The position numbers and the translations under genes were made by a program. A stretch of DNA of 64,000 nucleotides from assembly GCA_977006965.1 (NCBI GenBank), contig OZ345369.1, positions 1,054,001 to 1,118,000 on the forward strand, given 5' to 3'. This DNA is from Phymatolithon calcareum. Its lineage: Eukaryota > Rhodophyta > Florideophyceae > Hapalidiales. Below the pieces are notes generated by a model. The model saw only the letters and a list, made by a program, of their open reading frames with translations. It had not been told where the DNA came from and made no database searches. Below are positions 10,091 through 21,531 of this stretch, piece after piece (positions within the stretch are counted from its first letter, which is position 1; each line of letters begins with the position of its first letter).

Positions 10091-10824
10091 CTATACTTGG
10101 CTTTCTATCTGGTCGTCTTGTCCTTGCTCCTGTTGTGTAGACCGCATGCAACAGGGATAGATCATTGATAATAAAATCAACGAGAATGAAGCAAAGAAAA
10201 GTACGAAATGTCGACCCAAAAGTAATACCCAATTTCCACGAATAATTTCACGCGGTGCTATATTTACACCAATGGTGTGGATTGCCAACACAAGCTGGGG
10301 GAGAGGCATGTATATCAACTGAAATCTCAGCCGTGCACCAAGCGCAATATCGATAACTGTGACCAAAGCAGGAGCAAAGTACTGCACAAAATAGTAAAAC
10401 CCCCACGGGTTCTTCCCAATGTCCAGACCTCTCCCGAAAACCGCAAAGTTTCGATGGACAATGCCTTCACCAAAGGAAATTAGAGCTAGAATGGCGAACG
10501 AGCATGCGATGAAGTGAACCACAGTAATGCATCGCGCTGGAAGCGCGCTGGGAGGACACCCACAGGTTGCTTGGAGTGACATCAGGGACAAAAGCGCAAA
10601 CGAAGTACCAGTAATTAGCACGATATAGCGGGCGGGGTTTGCCGCTCCAGAAAGCCACCCCGCAGTGCGAATGTGCCCGCGATAACGAGGAAGACTGCAG
10701 AGATGGCACGGGTAATGCAGAGAGTTATTGAAGGCAAACAGTACGATCCTCCGACTTCGTCAATGCTTTCGCCCCCAAAAAGAGGTCGACATGGTCCCCA
10801 GAAAGGGACGCACCAACTTGTCAT
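10091..10824 (-). CDS. Multi-pass membrane protein of unknown function, apparent frameshift
   Basis: The C-terminal part (frame 10091-10621) has about five hydrophobic segments separated by short loops and ends in a polar tail (CCMRSTQQEQGQDDQ). The natural N-terminus is probably the ATG at 10824: MTSWCVPFWGPC, then an amphipathic link and a membrane helix (TRAISAVFLVIAGTFAL). The two parts are in different frames, overlapping near 10625; no intron of usual size fits. Joining needs a one-base shift, so this is either a sequence error or a pseudogene. I recognise no family. It lies beside a retrocopy and an AT-rich MITE. Confidence 0.4.
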
Positions 10825-10837
10825 GGCAATGGTCTGT

Positions 10838-11320
10838 TCAGGTCAAGAAGCCAATGCGAAATGTGGAGTTAAAATTAAAATAGTCCAGAGACTCTGATGA
10901 TGGAGTGCACACTGTCTCATTCACGACACAGAAAAGTGGGATAGTATCCATCTCCCGGTCTTGTTGTAAGTACTGGAAGCTTCTGTCAACCGCAGCGCGT
11001 ACCAATGATTGGTGCGCACTGTGGTTGACAAGAGAGATGCGGATTGCTCTTTTAAAAAATTTATAAGCAATCCTCTTGCGATACACATCCTTCAAGCACG
11101 GTATTTAGTGGTCCATACAAATGCAGCAATGCATCACTGACAATACAAAGCCAGAATAGAACTGTATCCAAAACCTACAAGACACCGCTGCTGAATACTG
11201 AGTGGAATGAAATTTAGCCAGGGCCATGACATAATCCTGAGCTACGCTGACATAGTCCGTGAACATGTAATCAACGGCCTTCAGTGTTGGTGCAACTGGG
11301 GTGGAGTACACAAGAAACAA
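10838..11320 (-). other. Possible exons of unknown gene
   Basis: Two minus-strand frames (11105-11320 and 10838-11095) read protein-like (PVAPTLKAVDYMFTDYVSV and FFKRAIRISLVNHSAHQ). They end just before the membrane-protein start at 10824. They could be upstream exons or a separate gene. No convincing splice joins were found. Confidence 0.2.
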
Positions 11321-11519
11321 GTAAGTTCACATCCTATTTGGGCTCCAAAGGCACCTTGTGGACACAAAATGGTAATACTGTACTCTTTGCTTTCAACATT
11401 TTTGACGTTGCCTCGCTACTGCTGTCTCAAGCCCTTTGATTATATGCAGCTTGGGATCGGCATAACGTGCTGAAGGATATAGAATCCACAGCACCCGTCA
11501 GCTATTTTCGTTCTGACCA

Positions 11520-11872
11520 GGGATAGTACCAATATTATTGTTATTTATTGGGGCACATGATGCAATAGGAATTGCAATACCAATAATGCAAGGTTGAAGG
11601 CAATAGGAATTGCAATATCTTACCATTCTTCCAATATCAATTGCAATAACAGAATCTAATTCAGGTCCTCCTGCGCCATGTCTTCACTCGCGCATTCGGC
11701 GATATTGCCAGCGCAGAGGAGGGCAAGGGTGTACCCTGATTTTCGATCATATGCCATTACTTTTTGCAATAACTATTGCAATAAGCACCTCTCAGGGCAA
11801 TTAAGACTTTATTGCAATTTATTGCAATAAATTGCAGTAAAAAAAATAAAAATAATATTGGTACCAAGCGTG
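11520..11872. mobile_element. AT-rich MITE, 353 bp, different family
   Basis: Inverted ends GTACCAATATTATTGTTATTT (near 11527) and its inverse near 11850-11868 bound a segment full of ATTGCAAT words. The direct repeat GTTCTGACCA flanks it at 11510-11519 and 11873-11882. If the duplication is the inner 8 or 9 bp, it would fit hAT or Mutator classes. No coding capacity. Confidence 0.65.
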
Positions 11873-12082
11873 GTTCTGACCAACAGGACCTGCCAGTGGG
11901 CGAGAGGCATGTGTTGGATACGGACCCAGTGTTTTGGTTGAGCGTAAAATCAATACTGTAGCTCCAGCGCACAAGAACCCGTCACCACAACGGTCAAAGT
12001 AGACCAGGAGAGAAATGAAAAGATCCGGAGAGCGAAAAAGAGGAAAGAGAGAAAGCAGAAAAAACAAAAGGACGAACAGGTA

Positions 12083-12409
12083 CAAAGCATTGGAAAAAAT
12101 AATTGCTATTGTAATTATTTAAATTATTGTTCCAATAATTTATTCTTGAGTCTCGCATATTTATTGTATTTATTGAGATCGTCGTGGTTGCGACAATTAT
12201 TGTATCGGACTCCTCATTTTTTCGATCCGGTTATTCTATCGCGACAGAAAGTAGCAAGAAGGATCCAATAATTCGGGGAATAACCAGTTATTTATACCTC
12301 ACTGAACTTGAATACAATAATTTATTGCTTCTGCGTTCAACAATAAATTATTTATTCTCGACACTTTTCGAGAAAAGAATAAAAATAAATAAATAATTCC
12401 AATGCTTTG
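12083..12409. mobile_element. hAT-type MITE, 327 bp, copy 2
   Basis: Nearly identical to 8887-9213, with the same inverted ends. Target duplication AACAGGTA at 12075-12082 and 12410-12417 (8 bp). High identity suggests recent mobility. Confidence 0.92.
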
Positions 12410-12819
12410 AACAGGTATAGTGAACGTGTAGACCCCCTCACAGCACTCCATGGCCTTGCGGGAAGACAAGGGGTATTTTTATCCGAATAGAGCGGGAGGC
12501 TACGCCGTATAGGGCTTGGGAAGCTCCACGATAGGAGCACGAACGTCCAAGTGATGAGGATAAGCGCGTGAGCCTTGCGGACAACCCAGCGGTCGTGCGG
12601 AACGAGAGCGAGCGCCAGACTTCGAGAACGGAGAGCAGTAAGCTTTATGATAGCCTCACAGACGCCGATACGACGCTTGCGGCACGCGTCATGAGAAGAA
12701 CTAAAAGAAGGGAAAGGATGAGCACGGACGAGGTTGTCCTTAGGCGGACACCAGGGCTAGGACGTCGACCTTCGAACCAGCGCACGTAAAAGGGACTTTG
12801 AAAGCGATCGTCGCCGCAC

Positions 12820-13010
12820 CTGTTTGTACGGTGAAACTCTCAGTCAAAAAGAGGTGGAAGCTGTCGAACTCCGCATGATCAATGATGATGATGAATCTGC
12901 AGTCCCCAAAGAGGCTCGCAAAGCAGTGCTTTACCGCTTTCTCGCAGACACCAATCCTCTTGAGCAATTTCGAGGAGCAACTCGAAGATATTAGCTGACC
13001 CAAGAGGAGA
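12820..13010 (+). pseudogene. Fragment of the RKRKIPYD family, third copy
   Basis: The stretch near 12945-13010 aligns to 4185-4255 (about three quarters of bases): ACCAATCCTC, GAGCAAxxTxxxGGA, GAAGATAT, then ACCxAAGAGGAGATT. It is interrupted directly by the hAT element at 13017, after which homology does not resume. No intact frame. Confidence 0.45.
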
Positions 13011-13016
13011 TTCGTG

Positions 13017-14213
13017 CAAAGCATTGGAAAAAATAATTGCTATTGTAATTATTTAAATTATTGTTCCAATAATTTATTCCTGAGTCGCGCATATTTATTG
13101 TATTTATTGAGATCTTCGTGGTTACGACAATTATTTTATTTATTTGAAAGCATTATTTACTCGAGAACGCTCGACTAAGTCTACGTTTCTGGGGGAGAAT
13201 GACAGCATTTTGGCCCGACGATTATATTGTTTATTTGGGCCCGATGGTATTCTTGAACAGTAAAGTGACATGTTTGTCATCGATAGCACATGACGTGTCG
13301 GCTGCGGACTCCTCATTTAGGATTATGAAAACCATGGCAATCAACACAGTACAACGGGAACTGCGTACCAGGCGAGCACCGTTTGGTAGCACCCAAGATG
13401 CCGCGAGTTTTCGGTAAGCATGTTCGGGATGGAAATGGGCATTATCTCAATTGGTGGCCTGATCCTGGATCGCGCCAAAGCATTGGAAAAAATAATTGCT
13501 ATTGTAATTATTTAAATTATTGTTCCAATAATTTATTCCTGAGTCGCGCATATTTATTGTATTTATTGAGATCTTCGTGGTTACGACAATTATTTTATTT
13601 ATTTGAAAGCATTATTTTCTCGAGAACGCTCGACTAAGTCTACGTTTCTGGGGGAGAATGACAGCATTTTGGCCCGACGATTATATTGTTTATTTGGGCC
13701 CGATGGTATTCTTGAACAGTAAAGTGACATGTTTGTCATCGATAGCACATGACGTGTCGGCTGCGGACTCCTCATTTAGGATTATGAAAACCATGGCAAT
13801 CAACACAGTACAACGGGAACTGCGTACCAGGCGAGCACCGTTTGGTAGCACCCAAGATGCCGCGAGTTTTCGGTAAGCATGTTCGGGATGAGTTTTTCAC
13901 GTCGAATATGTGCGAGAGGTTTTTCTCTATCGCTGGTTACGCGTTGGATGACAGAACAAGAAGCGCTATTCCTGCAAATTTCGAGAAGCAGATGTTCCTT
14001 CATGCTAACTCGGATGTGTGGGGAATCGAAGACGTCAATGCTATCGTGACAGAAAGCAGCTAGATGGATCCAATAATTGGGAATAACCAGTTATTTATTC
14101 CTCACTGAACTTAAATACAATAATTTATTCCTTCTGCGCTCAACAGTCTTGATATTTATTCTCGACACTGCGCGAGAAAAGAATAAAAATAAATAAATAA
14201 TTCCAATGCTCTG
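13017..14213 (+). mobile_element. Longer hAT element with transposase remnant (1197 bp)
   Basis: Has the same inverted ends as the 327-bp MITEs (CAAAGCATTGG at left, CCAATGCTCTG at right with one change). It is flanked by the 8-bp duplication GATTCGTG (13009-13016 and 14214-14221). Inside is a tandem duplication: 13017-13431 is repeated at 13476-13890, separated by 44 bp. The right half encodes a hAT dimerisation segment. The MITEs match its two ends and lack the middle, so they are its internal-deletion derivatives. The element cannot be autonomous, as most of the transposase is missing. Confidence 0.88.
13842..14063 (+). pseudogene. hAT transposase C-terminal (dimerisation) remnant
   Basis: The frame contains CERFFSIAGYALDDRT followed about ten residues later by EKQMFLHANSDVW. 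This corresponds to the ERxFSxAG...R..L.P.n.e.l.FL..N...W core of the hAT-family dimerisation domain. N-terminal zinc finger and catalytic regions are absent. The frame continues into the shared MITE sequence, so the end is not natural. Confidence 0.75.
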
Positions 14214-14331
14214 GATTCGTGTGCCCTTCGCGGAACGTCATTCAAATTTTTGCTTGTGACAAGACTCGAACCTGAGACGTCAACATTCCTCCTGTATCAT
14301 ACCGAAATATGAGCACAGGTGCGCGAGCAAT

Positions 14332-14415
14332 GTTGAGGATACACATCCTTCATATACATAGGTCCACACATGTTCCTGATCAGGGACACATATCTTTAGC
14401 CTAGTCGTCCTATCA
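14332..14415 (-). repeat. Short dispersed repeat, copy 2
   Basis: Inverse-orientation relative of 301-400. It shares a TGTGTCCCTGATCAGGAAC-like core and the following TGTGTGGACCTAT. Flanked by ATGTTG on both sides (near 14328 and 14416), a possible short target duplication. Confidence 0.45.
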
Positions 14416-14419
14416 TGTT

Positions 14420-17372
14420 GTCTCTACAAGCAGTTTAACCACTATGCCCGTAACAAAGTAACGTTCACATGCCGTTCACTGTGTGTTAGTCCGATAACTA
14501 ACCGTTCACTCTATGTTCACTTTATGTTCAACAAGTGATGATGATGATGATTGCTTTCTTCCCCTAAGGGGCTAGCACGTCTAGAAGGCTTCATTTGATT
14601 CCACTTGCTGAGGTCGGAGGTGTTTGCTATGGCCGATTCGACATCTTGGTTTGGTATATCGTCAAGGAGAGAGGCGTAAATTCCGTTCAACATGTGAACC
14701 CATACTGACAATGACCGATACTATTCTAGTTTTTTCACCGACAGTGCAGCACACACTCTCTGTAGTTTGACCACTTAAGCAAGATAGCCTTCTCCAGCAG
14801 AGGGAACCAACCAACAACGAAGCAACAATTTCAGCATGAAGACCATCAGCTATAGACAAAAAACCTTTCGAACAAAACACCATCCACTGGATACAATACC
14901 ACGCAGGTGGATGACACTTTCGCAGAGAGAACATGTATTGGAAATGTCAACTCTACATACTATGCAGTGTGCCGATGCAATGCATCGCGCCATAGCTTTC
15001 TCAGTAATTTATCGCATATAAGAGGGAAACCAGGGACCAAGTGGGAGTTAATAACTTAGACTACTTGAGCAAAGAAGCCCTTTCCAGCAGAGAGTGGACC
15101 ATCAACTCAGCATCCACTATGATGAAAAATGCCACAGTCATCGCTTTCCGCCAACGTGGATCACAACACCGGTGTTCTAAGTAAACACTGGTTAAAAACG
15201 TATTTTGTTTTTACAAAGGGCTGGTTTAGTCCATATCGTTGCTCTATTCAAGCGTGCTGAACCATGCACGGCAATGCTTATATGAATGCCACATGATTGC
15301 TAGAGATTGAGTCCCCAGTTTTGAGCAGCAAGCTTTGTATCGTGATATATATTTGAAGCTGGTGAGTAGTGCGATACGGTGAATATCTCTCGCGTAGCTG
15401 AACGTACGCCGGCTGCAAGCAGAGACTCACATCATCAAAGAGTGACTTGAGCAGTCCAGAGTAATGGACAAAAACGGTCTAAATGTCTGTCTCCGTTGGT
15501 CAAGTGCGAGTTTTGTGTCTGTTAGAGCCACCAGAGATGGGTACAGAACATCCACGCAGAATGATTTTCTTAAAGCCTGGTCTGAAATAAAGAAAAAGTG
15601 CAATGCCCAAAAGAATACCTCGGGAGTGCGGAAGACAAGGGAGCAACGAATGATATTGATTATCTGCAGATAGACAAAAGACCTACAAGAAGCCCTCCAG
15701 AAAGCAGATGACGGAGGTGTCTCCTACATTTCCTATTGAGATCCGTCCCAAAGATTTTGTTGTGTTTGCCCTGCTCCATTAGTTGGAAACACCTTCTCAT
15801 CTCGGCGTTGTTTTGCACCAAACACTTCCAGTTGCCAGTTGCTACCCTCCCACCTTCTTTGACAACTCTAGATCTCCTTTTCCTTGTTCTTCACGCCAGA
15901 CGTCCAAGGCAAAGATTTTCCACCTCGGAAGCCCAAGCTGGTGAGGGCTAGACACAAGCAGTTCAGTCAAGGAGACCAAACGCGGTTGTGTTCACGTCTT
16001 CTGATTGCACTATGCCGTTCTCTGGGGTTAAGACGCCTGTTCGTTATTTCCTCGTCGTTCCCTAATCTCGGCAATTGGATCAAATCTTCGTCTTTTTGAA
16101 TGCAAGGTCATCACTAACAAGAGACTATTTGTTCGGGCAGACCTCTAGCTCAGGTTTTCAATTCCACGGAGTAGTCGTATGGCCAATTTATTATCCCGGT
16201 CTATCGGAACATTGCTTAGCAATCCATCCGGGGTGACGCGGATCTCTGTGTGTCTCTTGGCCCGAAGAGTCGTCGCAGGGGATTTGAGCCCATTCCAACA
16301 AATGAAAGTTGGAACAATACTATAGTAGTCTTAATTACCCAAGGTACTGACAACTTGGAATGAGAAGCTGTGAACTGCGTTTCATTCCAATTTGTGATCT
16401 CCGCCGCACGAAGTGGAGACCAATCACAACCCGACGGGTGGTCCTGCGCAGCGGTCCTCGATCGCTACCACGGCGTTTTTGCCAGTTCTGGGAGCTTGCA
16501 CAATCGAATTTGATCTAGTCCGGAGACCTGTTCTGATTCAACTCGTTCAGAGCACGAGGATGGCGGCAGTCGAGAACGATGTCACGGGTAGCCTGATACA
16601 GTAGTCTCTCTCACGCGTTCTCCATGAGTAAATTATCCAGTTTGAAAGCAGATCGACTGTGAATACCCTTCAGTTGTAGAAGAGGACGACGTTGCAATGC
16701 AGCACCACTGAATTTCCGCCTTGTCATCCGAATTCAAAGTCGCAAAAAAGATTATCGTCGTATATCTGCCCTCGCGTATTGCCCAAATCGTGTCAGCCAT
16801 ATCAACCATGCTACTCGCCATCCAGTGGTAGAGAGCGACGGCTCAGCAGCAATCGTGGCATAGACACGTGACAAACATGAGGCCGCAGAGAGAGTTTTTT
16901 CTTCTGATACCAAATGGGACACATCTACAAAACAGCAGCGTACTGCTCCTTCAAATTAGGTCTATAGATGATGGGGGACAGGAGTCGTTGCACATGCGCC
17001 TTCATAAATGGGGCCTTCTCATCTATGAAAAAGGCCGCTATTGGGTGTATGTACAGCATTTCTTGAAATGTGTGGACCTGCTCTGACGCCACATGCAACA
17101 GGCGCAGTATATTCCCCTAATAGGGGCGTTTTGTAAACGTTGAGGTGAAACTTGGGCAGATCAGTTTTTTCGAGCACCGACGACGAATAGGGTATGGCAC
17201 TGTGGAAGATAATGAGCTACATCAGGTGATTGGGGCATCTGCCGGGTACTAAATTTCTGAAACGAGTACCCTTCCGTAAATATTATTCGTGAGAGTTGAT
17301 GATGCTGCCGTCATGTAATCAAAATAGATCTTTCGATGGTTTATCAAATATTGCGCATTGAGCGAAAATAAA
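14420..17372. other. Gene-poor 3-kb region
   Basis: Only short frames without recognisable domains on both strands; none shows a protein-like pattern over more than about 60 residues. A minus-strand frame at 14517-14711 (MLNGIYASLLDDIPNQDVES) is the least unlike protein. I see no RNA gene and no transposon ends that I can pair. Confidence 0.4.
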
Positions 17373-17772
17373 AATTGCAATTAAAATTTGAAGCAGTTCG
17401 CATACACTTACACATCACGACGGATTATGATGACGTTTCGAAACTTCGAAACGGAACACATTCAACTGATGCCCCAGAGTGGCTGTGGAAATACTTTTTG
17501 CTTTTTTCTGAAAAATTTGAAACATTTGAAACATTCCACCCGCAGAAGAGTCAAGCGCTTGAGCCAAACAACCTATCCAATTGCGCCGTGTATGCTAAAA
17601 CTTCCCAGGGCCAACAATTTCGATGCTGGCCGACACCGGCGGCACCACACGCGCCTCTGCGCTTTCTTGTCGACTGCTTCGTTGACGTCACTACTCTACT
17701 CGCCAACATCTACCGCCCAGATCCTCCCGCTCTGCTCGCCCGTTACCGCGTATTCCTGCATGCGCCCGCGGC

Positions 17773-19192
17773 ATGTCCCTTGACTGGACCGTCGTCCTCA
17801 CGCTTGTAATCGCCACCGCCGCTGCATTTTACATCTATACCGTTCGCGCTCATGCGTCCACGAATGAATACCTTGTAAAGATCCAGGCGCTTGCCCGTGA
17901 GCTCAACTCGAAAGCGCAAAACTTGGACAAGGCTCGAGAGGTACGCAGTGCCATGCTTTTTGACTATGGTTCGTTCGTTTTTCGATTTGCGCTTGCGAAC
18001 GCATTCGGATTTACGAAGCTTTCCATTCGACTTGTTGTATTCTCTTTAGTTCTGTGGGTACTGACTTTTCTCTTCGATTTCCTGCGAATCTGCTAACCAT
18101 ATTTTCGATTTGGGGGCGGACTTTGCGGCAACGCTTTATTTCATTCACCTCAACTGTGAACCCTCATTTTCACATTTCGTTGAAATATTCCTGCAACCAA
18201 ATTTTATGTCAACACATCAGACCGCCAAAGAGTCGAACGATCAAGTCGAACGCCGAAACAAGGAACTTCAGGCGCTCCGCGATGAAGCAAAATTCTTGAA
18301 GGGTTTAGTCGACAAGCTTAAGGAGCAGAACGACTCTCTTGCAAAAGACCTCACCGTGCAAGTTAACACAGGGGAGGAGCTCCGTCGCAAGCTTGATGAC
18401 GCACAGAAATCCAAATCCAAGTTGGAGAAAGACGTTCGTGCCGCGCAAGGCCTTCATTGGGAACTTGTTAGTCGACTTCACGTGGATGACCGCCAGCGCG
18501 TAAGCGCACTGAACCGTTTGCGTCGCCCTCATCAGTATCATTACCCGTCCTCAAACGACTCGCCGGACCCTAACGAGGACACATCTACTGCACCCTCCTC
18601 TGAAACGCTTATCCCAATAGGCGTCAACGACCCATTTGCACCTCGGCAGGTTGCCAAATCACCGTCGGAGTCCTATCTTCTAAGCTTACAACCGAACCTA
18701 AGCGTTTCTGATTCAGACTCCGACTCCGAGAGCTCCGTCTTTCACGTCGACGGACCCGCTGCAATTGAAGGGTTTTCTAATCGTACGGCGAACGGCACTG
18801 TCGAGGGCACGGATGGGAGCGGCGTCGAAAGCAGATACCGTTCGATGAGACGCGAAGCTGGAAAACGGTCACGCACAATGTCATCTGCGAGTTTGCAAGT
18901 TGAGAAAGCGGCGAGCTCTGAAGCGCACCCGAATGGCGCCAAACTTGCTCATGAAAATGGCGGCTTTCACAACGCCCGTGTACCCGATGACCCGCCAATT
19001 CTCTCGTTGCATCGCGCCCCGTGGATTGACAGTCTGAACCCGACCCTGCAGCGCTCATCATCGGCGCAGACCTTTGCAGAGGTTCTGAACACTGGCGTTG
19101 GACGAGCTCCGGGTATTGTGGCGTTTCGCGAGGATCCCGAAAGTCCGAGAGGAAATGGGGATGCTGTAAGCGACGTGATCAGCATCGAGTAG
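17773..19192 (+). CDS. Membrane-anchored coiled-coil protein (two exons)
   Basis: Exons 17773-17940 and 18221-19192, with a 280-bp intron (GTACGC...CATCAG) in phase 0; product 379 aa. Residues 5-25 form a single N-terminal membrane helix (signal anchor). About residues 30-145 are a charged heptad coiled coil that the splice joins without a break (SKAQNLDKARE to TAKESNDQVERR). The remaining 230 residues are Ser/Pro/Asp-rich and likely disordered, with a run of SD repeats (SVSDSDSDSESS) that would be casein-kinase-2 sites. I do not recognise a family; the architecture suggests an organelle-membrane tether. The stop is 444 bp from the end of the convergent NAA40 gene. Confidence 0.7.
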
Positions 19193-19635
19193 GACTAACA
19201 TTCCCTGTCGACTAACTTCTCGCAAGGGTCTCTCACGGGCGCCCGGTTTTCACAGAAGGTGTTCGAGCTTGGCTGATGAACACACACTACGGCATTTTTT
19301 TTGATTTCCTTGAGAAATCCTGGCTTTTTATTTACTTTAATCACTCACTGTAGCGCTAGTAGCATGACGTATCGTCGGGGAACGGTGAGTCAGAGTAGAT
19401 AGTCGGCTCGACGCGGCGTATGGCGCGTCGCGCGTTTTACCTTTTTTCACGAGTTAAACACAGAGATAATATCTCGTACGTTGGAGGCGGGTCTCCCTCC
19501 CCTACAAAATTGCTCGGCGAAGACTCGTCTCTCTCGTATCTGAAACAGGCGCAGGCGAAAAGGTTAGTGCGAAATAGCAATGAGAAGCAGTGTCCTGGCA
19601 CCGTGTGTCCCGACGGCTTGAAATCTTTCTCGAGC
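19193..19635. other. Convergent intergenic region
   Basis: Lies between the 3' ends of the coiled-coil gene and NAA40, so it should hold both terminators. No gene and no striking structure seen. Confidence 0.4.
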
Positions 19636-20286
19636 CTATTGGACACACCCTGCAGGCAAATAGTTATCCTCCTTGACCTCCCGCAAAGATGACGTCACAC
19701 ACGATTCTTTTTGAAAAGGGGACGGAATTGGCAAGAATACGTACCCCAGTTTCTCTCGATACAATCTCATCGCCGGTTGATTTGCGACAAATGTTGTCAG
19801 AAGCACCTTAGACATCTTCGTCTTTCGCGCCATCTGCTCCGCCAGTCGCATGAGCTGCACAGCAATGCCTTTCCTTCGACCGCGGCCCTCCACGAACACC
19901 TCGTAAACATACATGACGGGAAGCCATTCCTCGACGTCGTAACGGTAGCTGAGGAATGCGAGGCGCCCCTGTGGATCGTTGAGAATAACGAATTGCTGGT
20001 GTGGATGTGTGAGTTCTTCCCGCTTTTCTGCAGAGTTCCACTTCATCGCTGATGCTGCGTATAGCGCCCCGAGATCATTTTTAACACTCGTGTACATCCA
20101 CTCCACGTCCGATTTGCAGAGCTGCACTCCACGTGACGTTGTCACCTGCAGCGGGCCATGAGAAGGAGCGGCAAATGAGACTGTCACGGATGCTAATGGG
20201 TTCTTTACAGCGCGAGCTGCATTCACTATTAGAGATGGGCGTTGCTTACGCTCTGGTGCCGTCGATTTTTGAGACCGTCCCGCCAT
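19636..20286 (-). CDS. NAA40: Histone N-alpha-acetyltransferase NatD-like (NAA40)
   Basis: 216 aa from the ATG at 20286, single exon. The GNAT fold is seen in the acetyl-CoA loop region GRGRRKGIAVQLM and the NAA40-specific WNSAEKREELTHPHQQFVIL. The FLSYRYDVEEWLPVMYVYEVFV strands and FVANQPAMRLYREKLGY helix follow. NatD acetylates the N-terminal Ser of histones H4 and H2A. I chose the second Met: the 38 upstream residues are encoded partly by a perfect palindrome (20376-20409) and resemble no NAA40. The N-terminal 60 residues are basic and Ser-rich. Two spacer-free palindromes lie 90-164 bp upstream of the start. Confidence 0.85.
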   Translation of the reverse strand: MAGRSQKSTAPERKQRPSLIVNAARAVKNPLASVTVSFAAPSHGPLQVTTSRGVQLCKSDVEWMYTSVKNDLGALYAASAMKWNSAEKREELTHPHQQFVILNDPQGRLAFLSYRYDVEEWLPVMYVYEVFVEGRGRRKGIAVQLMRLAEQMARKTKMSKVLLTTFVANQPAMRLYREKLGYVFLPIPSPFQKESCVTSSLREVKEDNYLPAGCVQ

Positions 20287-20375
20287 TTGCTGGACTGTCA
20301 CCGGACGATCGCGGTTCTGCACGAAGACCGACGGAGGGACATAAAGTGCAGTTATCAGAGACCGTTGTATCAGAA

Positions 20376-20409
20376 GATTTTTCCATGAAACTAGTTTCAT
20401 GGAAAAATC
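20376..20409. repeat. 34-bp perfect palindrome without spacer
   Basis: GATTTTTCCATGAAACT followed directly by its exact inverse. The centre is ACTAGT. It abuts a second perfect palindrome at 20410 and lies 90 bp upstream of the NAA40 start. Confidence 0.95.
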
Positions 20410-20449
20410 AGGCTAACGCATGCTTCCAGCTGGAAGCATGCGTTAGCCT
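20410..20449. repeat. 40-bp perfect palindrome without spacer
   Basis: AGGCTAACGCATGCTTCCAG followed directly by its exact inverse; the centre is CAGCTG. It begins at the base after the previous palindrome ends. A perfect spacer-free 40-bp palindrome is very unlikely by chance. Confidence 0.95.
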
Positions 20450-20758
20450 TGGCTATTCCCGCCTGTGTGTCATTCGTTTCCTGATGGGCTGCTGAGTTTT
20501 ATATAATTATGAGAATGTTTTCAAAAACTTTTAGGGTTTCCTAATTTAAAATTATTTCTTGAAAACAAATTGAGCAAATATTTCGACTTTTTGAGGAAAG
20601 TCCAAAAAGTGTCAGGCCTGTGCAACTTACCATACAGTAGATCTCTTCACGTTGCCGTAGACAAGAGATCAAAATTTATTGTACTAGAATCTCTTAGTCG
20701 CGAGACTAGTATCCGAATTAAAAGCAGATCAACATGTCTCGTTTTTTTAAAAAACGCT

Positions 20759-20790
20759 CCAATTTACAGAATTAAAATTCTGCAAATTGG
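20759..20790. repeat. 32-bp near-perfect inverted repeat
   Basis: Arms CCAATTTACAGAATT and AATTCTGCAAATTGG are separated by AA, with one mismatched pair. It follows a shorter CGTTTTTTTAAAAAACG inverted repeat at about 20738-20754. The surrounding 20450-21140 shows no gene. Confidence 0.85.
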
Positions 20791-21141
20791 CGTTGCATCA
20801 CAAAAGGAGGCCGACATGGGTAGGGCTCAGTCGAATACTCGCCAGCTGCAAGGCGACAGCGTAAAAAACTATGTTTCAATAGGCATTTGTCGTATTTCAA
20901 GGTTCCGATAGTTACTCAGTTGCATTGGGAACGACAATATATGACGGGCTGAAACAAAATGTTGACTCGAGCCATTGAACGGATCCAAATTTTACCTCTC
21001 TGTGCGTAGCGACTGTTCCACGTGTCCAGCAATCGAGATCTTGTGTTAGTACTGTACGTTTGTTTCTGTAACGCAAACATCGATGAGCTTTTCGTTTATA
21101 TCCATCAATTGTTTTGGGATAATGTTTCCCACTGAAGGGCC

Positions 21142-21469
21142 CAAAGCATTGGAAAAAATAATTGCTATTGTAATTATTTAAATTATTGTTCCAATAATTT
21201 ATTCCTGAGTCTCGCATATTTATTGTATTTATTGAGATCGTCGTGGTTGCGACAATTATTGTATCGGACTCCTCATTTTTTCGATCCGGTTATTCTATCG
21301 CGACAGAAAGTAGCAAGAAGGATCTAATAATTCGGGGAATAACCAGTTATTTATACCTCACTGAACTTGAATACAATAATTTATTGCTTCTGCGTTCAAC
21401 AATAAAATTATTTATTCTCGACACTTTTCGAGAAAAGAATAAAAATAAATAAATAATTCCAATGCTTTG
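21142..21469. mobile_element. hAT-type MITE, 328 bp, copy 3
   Basis: Same family as 8887-9213 and 12083-12409, with one extra A. Target duplication GAAGGGCC at 21134-21141 and 21470-21477 (8 bp). Confidence 0.92.
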
Positions 21470-21531
21470 GAAGGGCCTGCAGCCAAGTGTCCGACCAGTT
21501 TCCAAATAGCACAATGCCGTTGCGGTCGATC

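Noticed and set aside
14255-14345. tRNA-like T-arm (GGTTCGAGTC on the minus strand)
   Set aside because: The T stem is incomplete and no matching acceptor, D or anticodon arms can be paired.
20287-20400. 38-residue upstream extension of NAA40
   Set aside because: Partly encoded by a perfect palindrome and unlike the family; the later Met gives a normal length.
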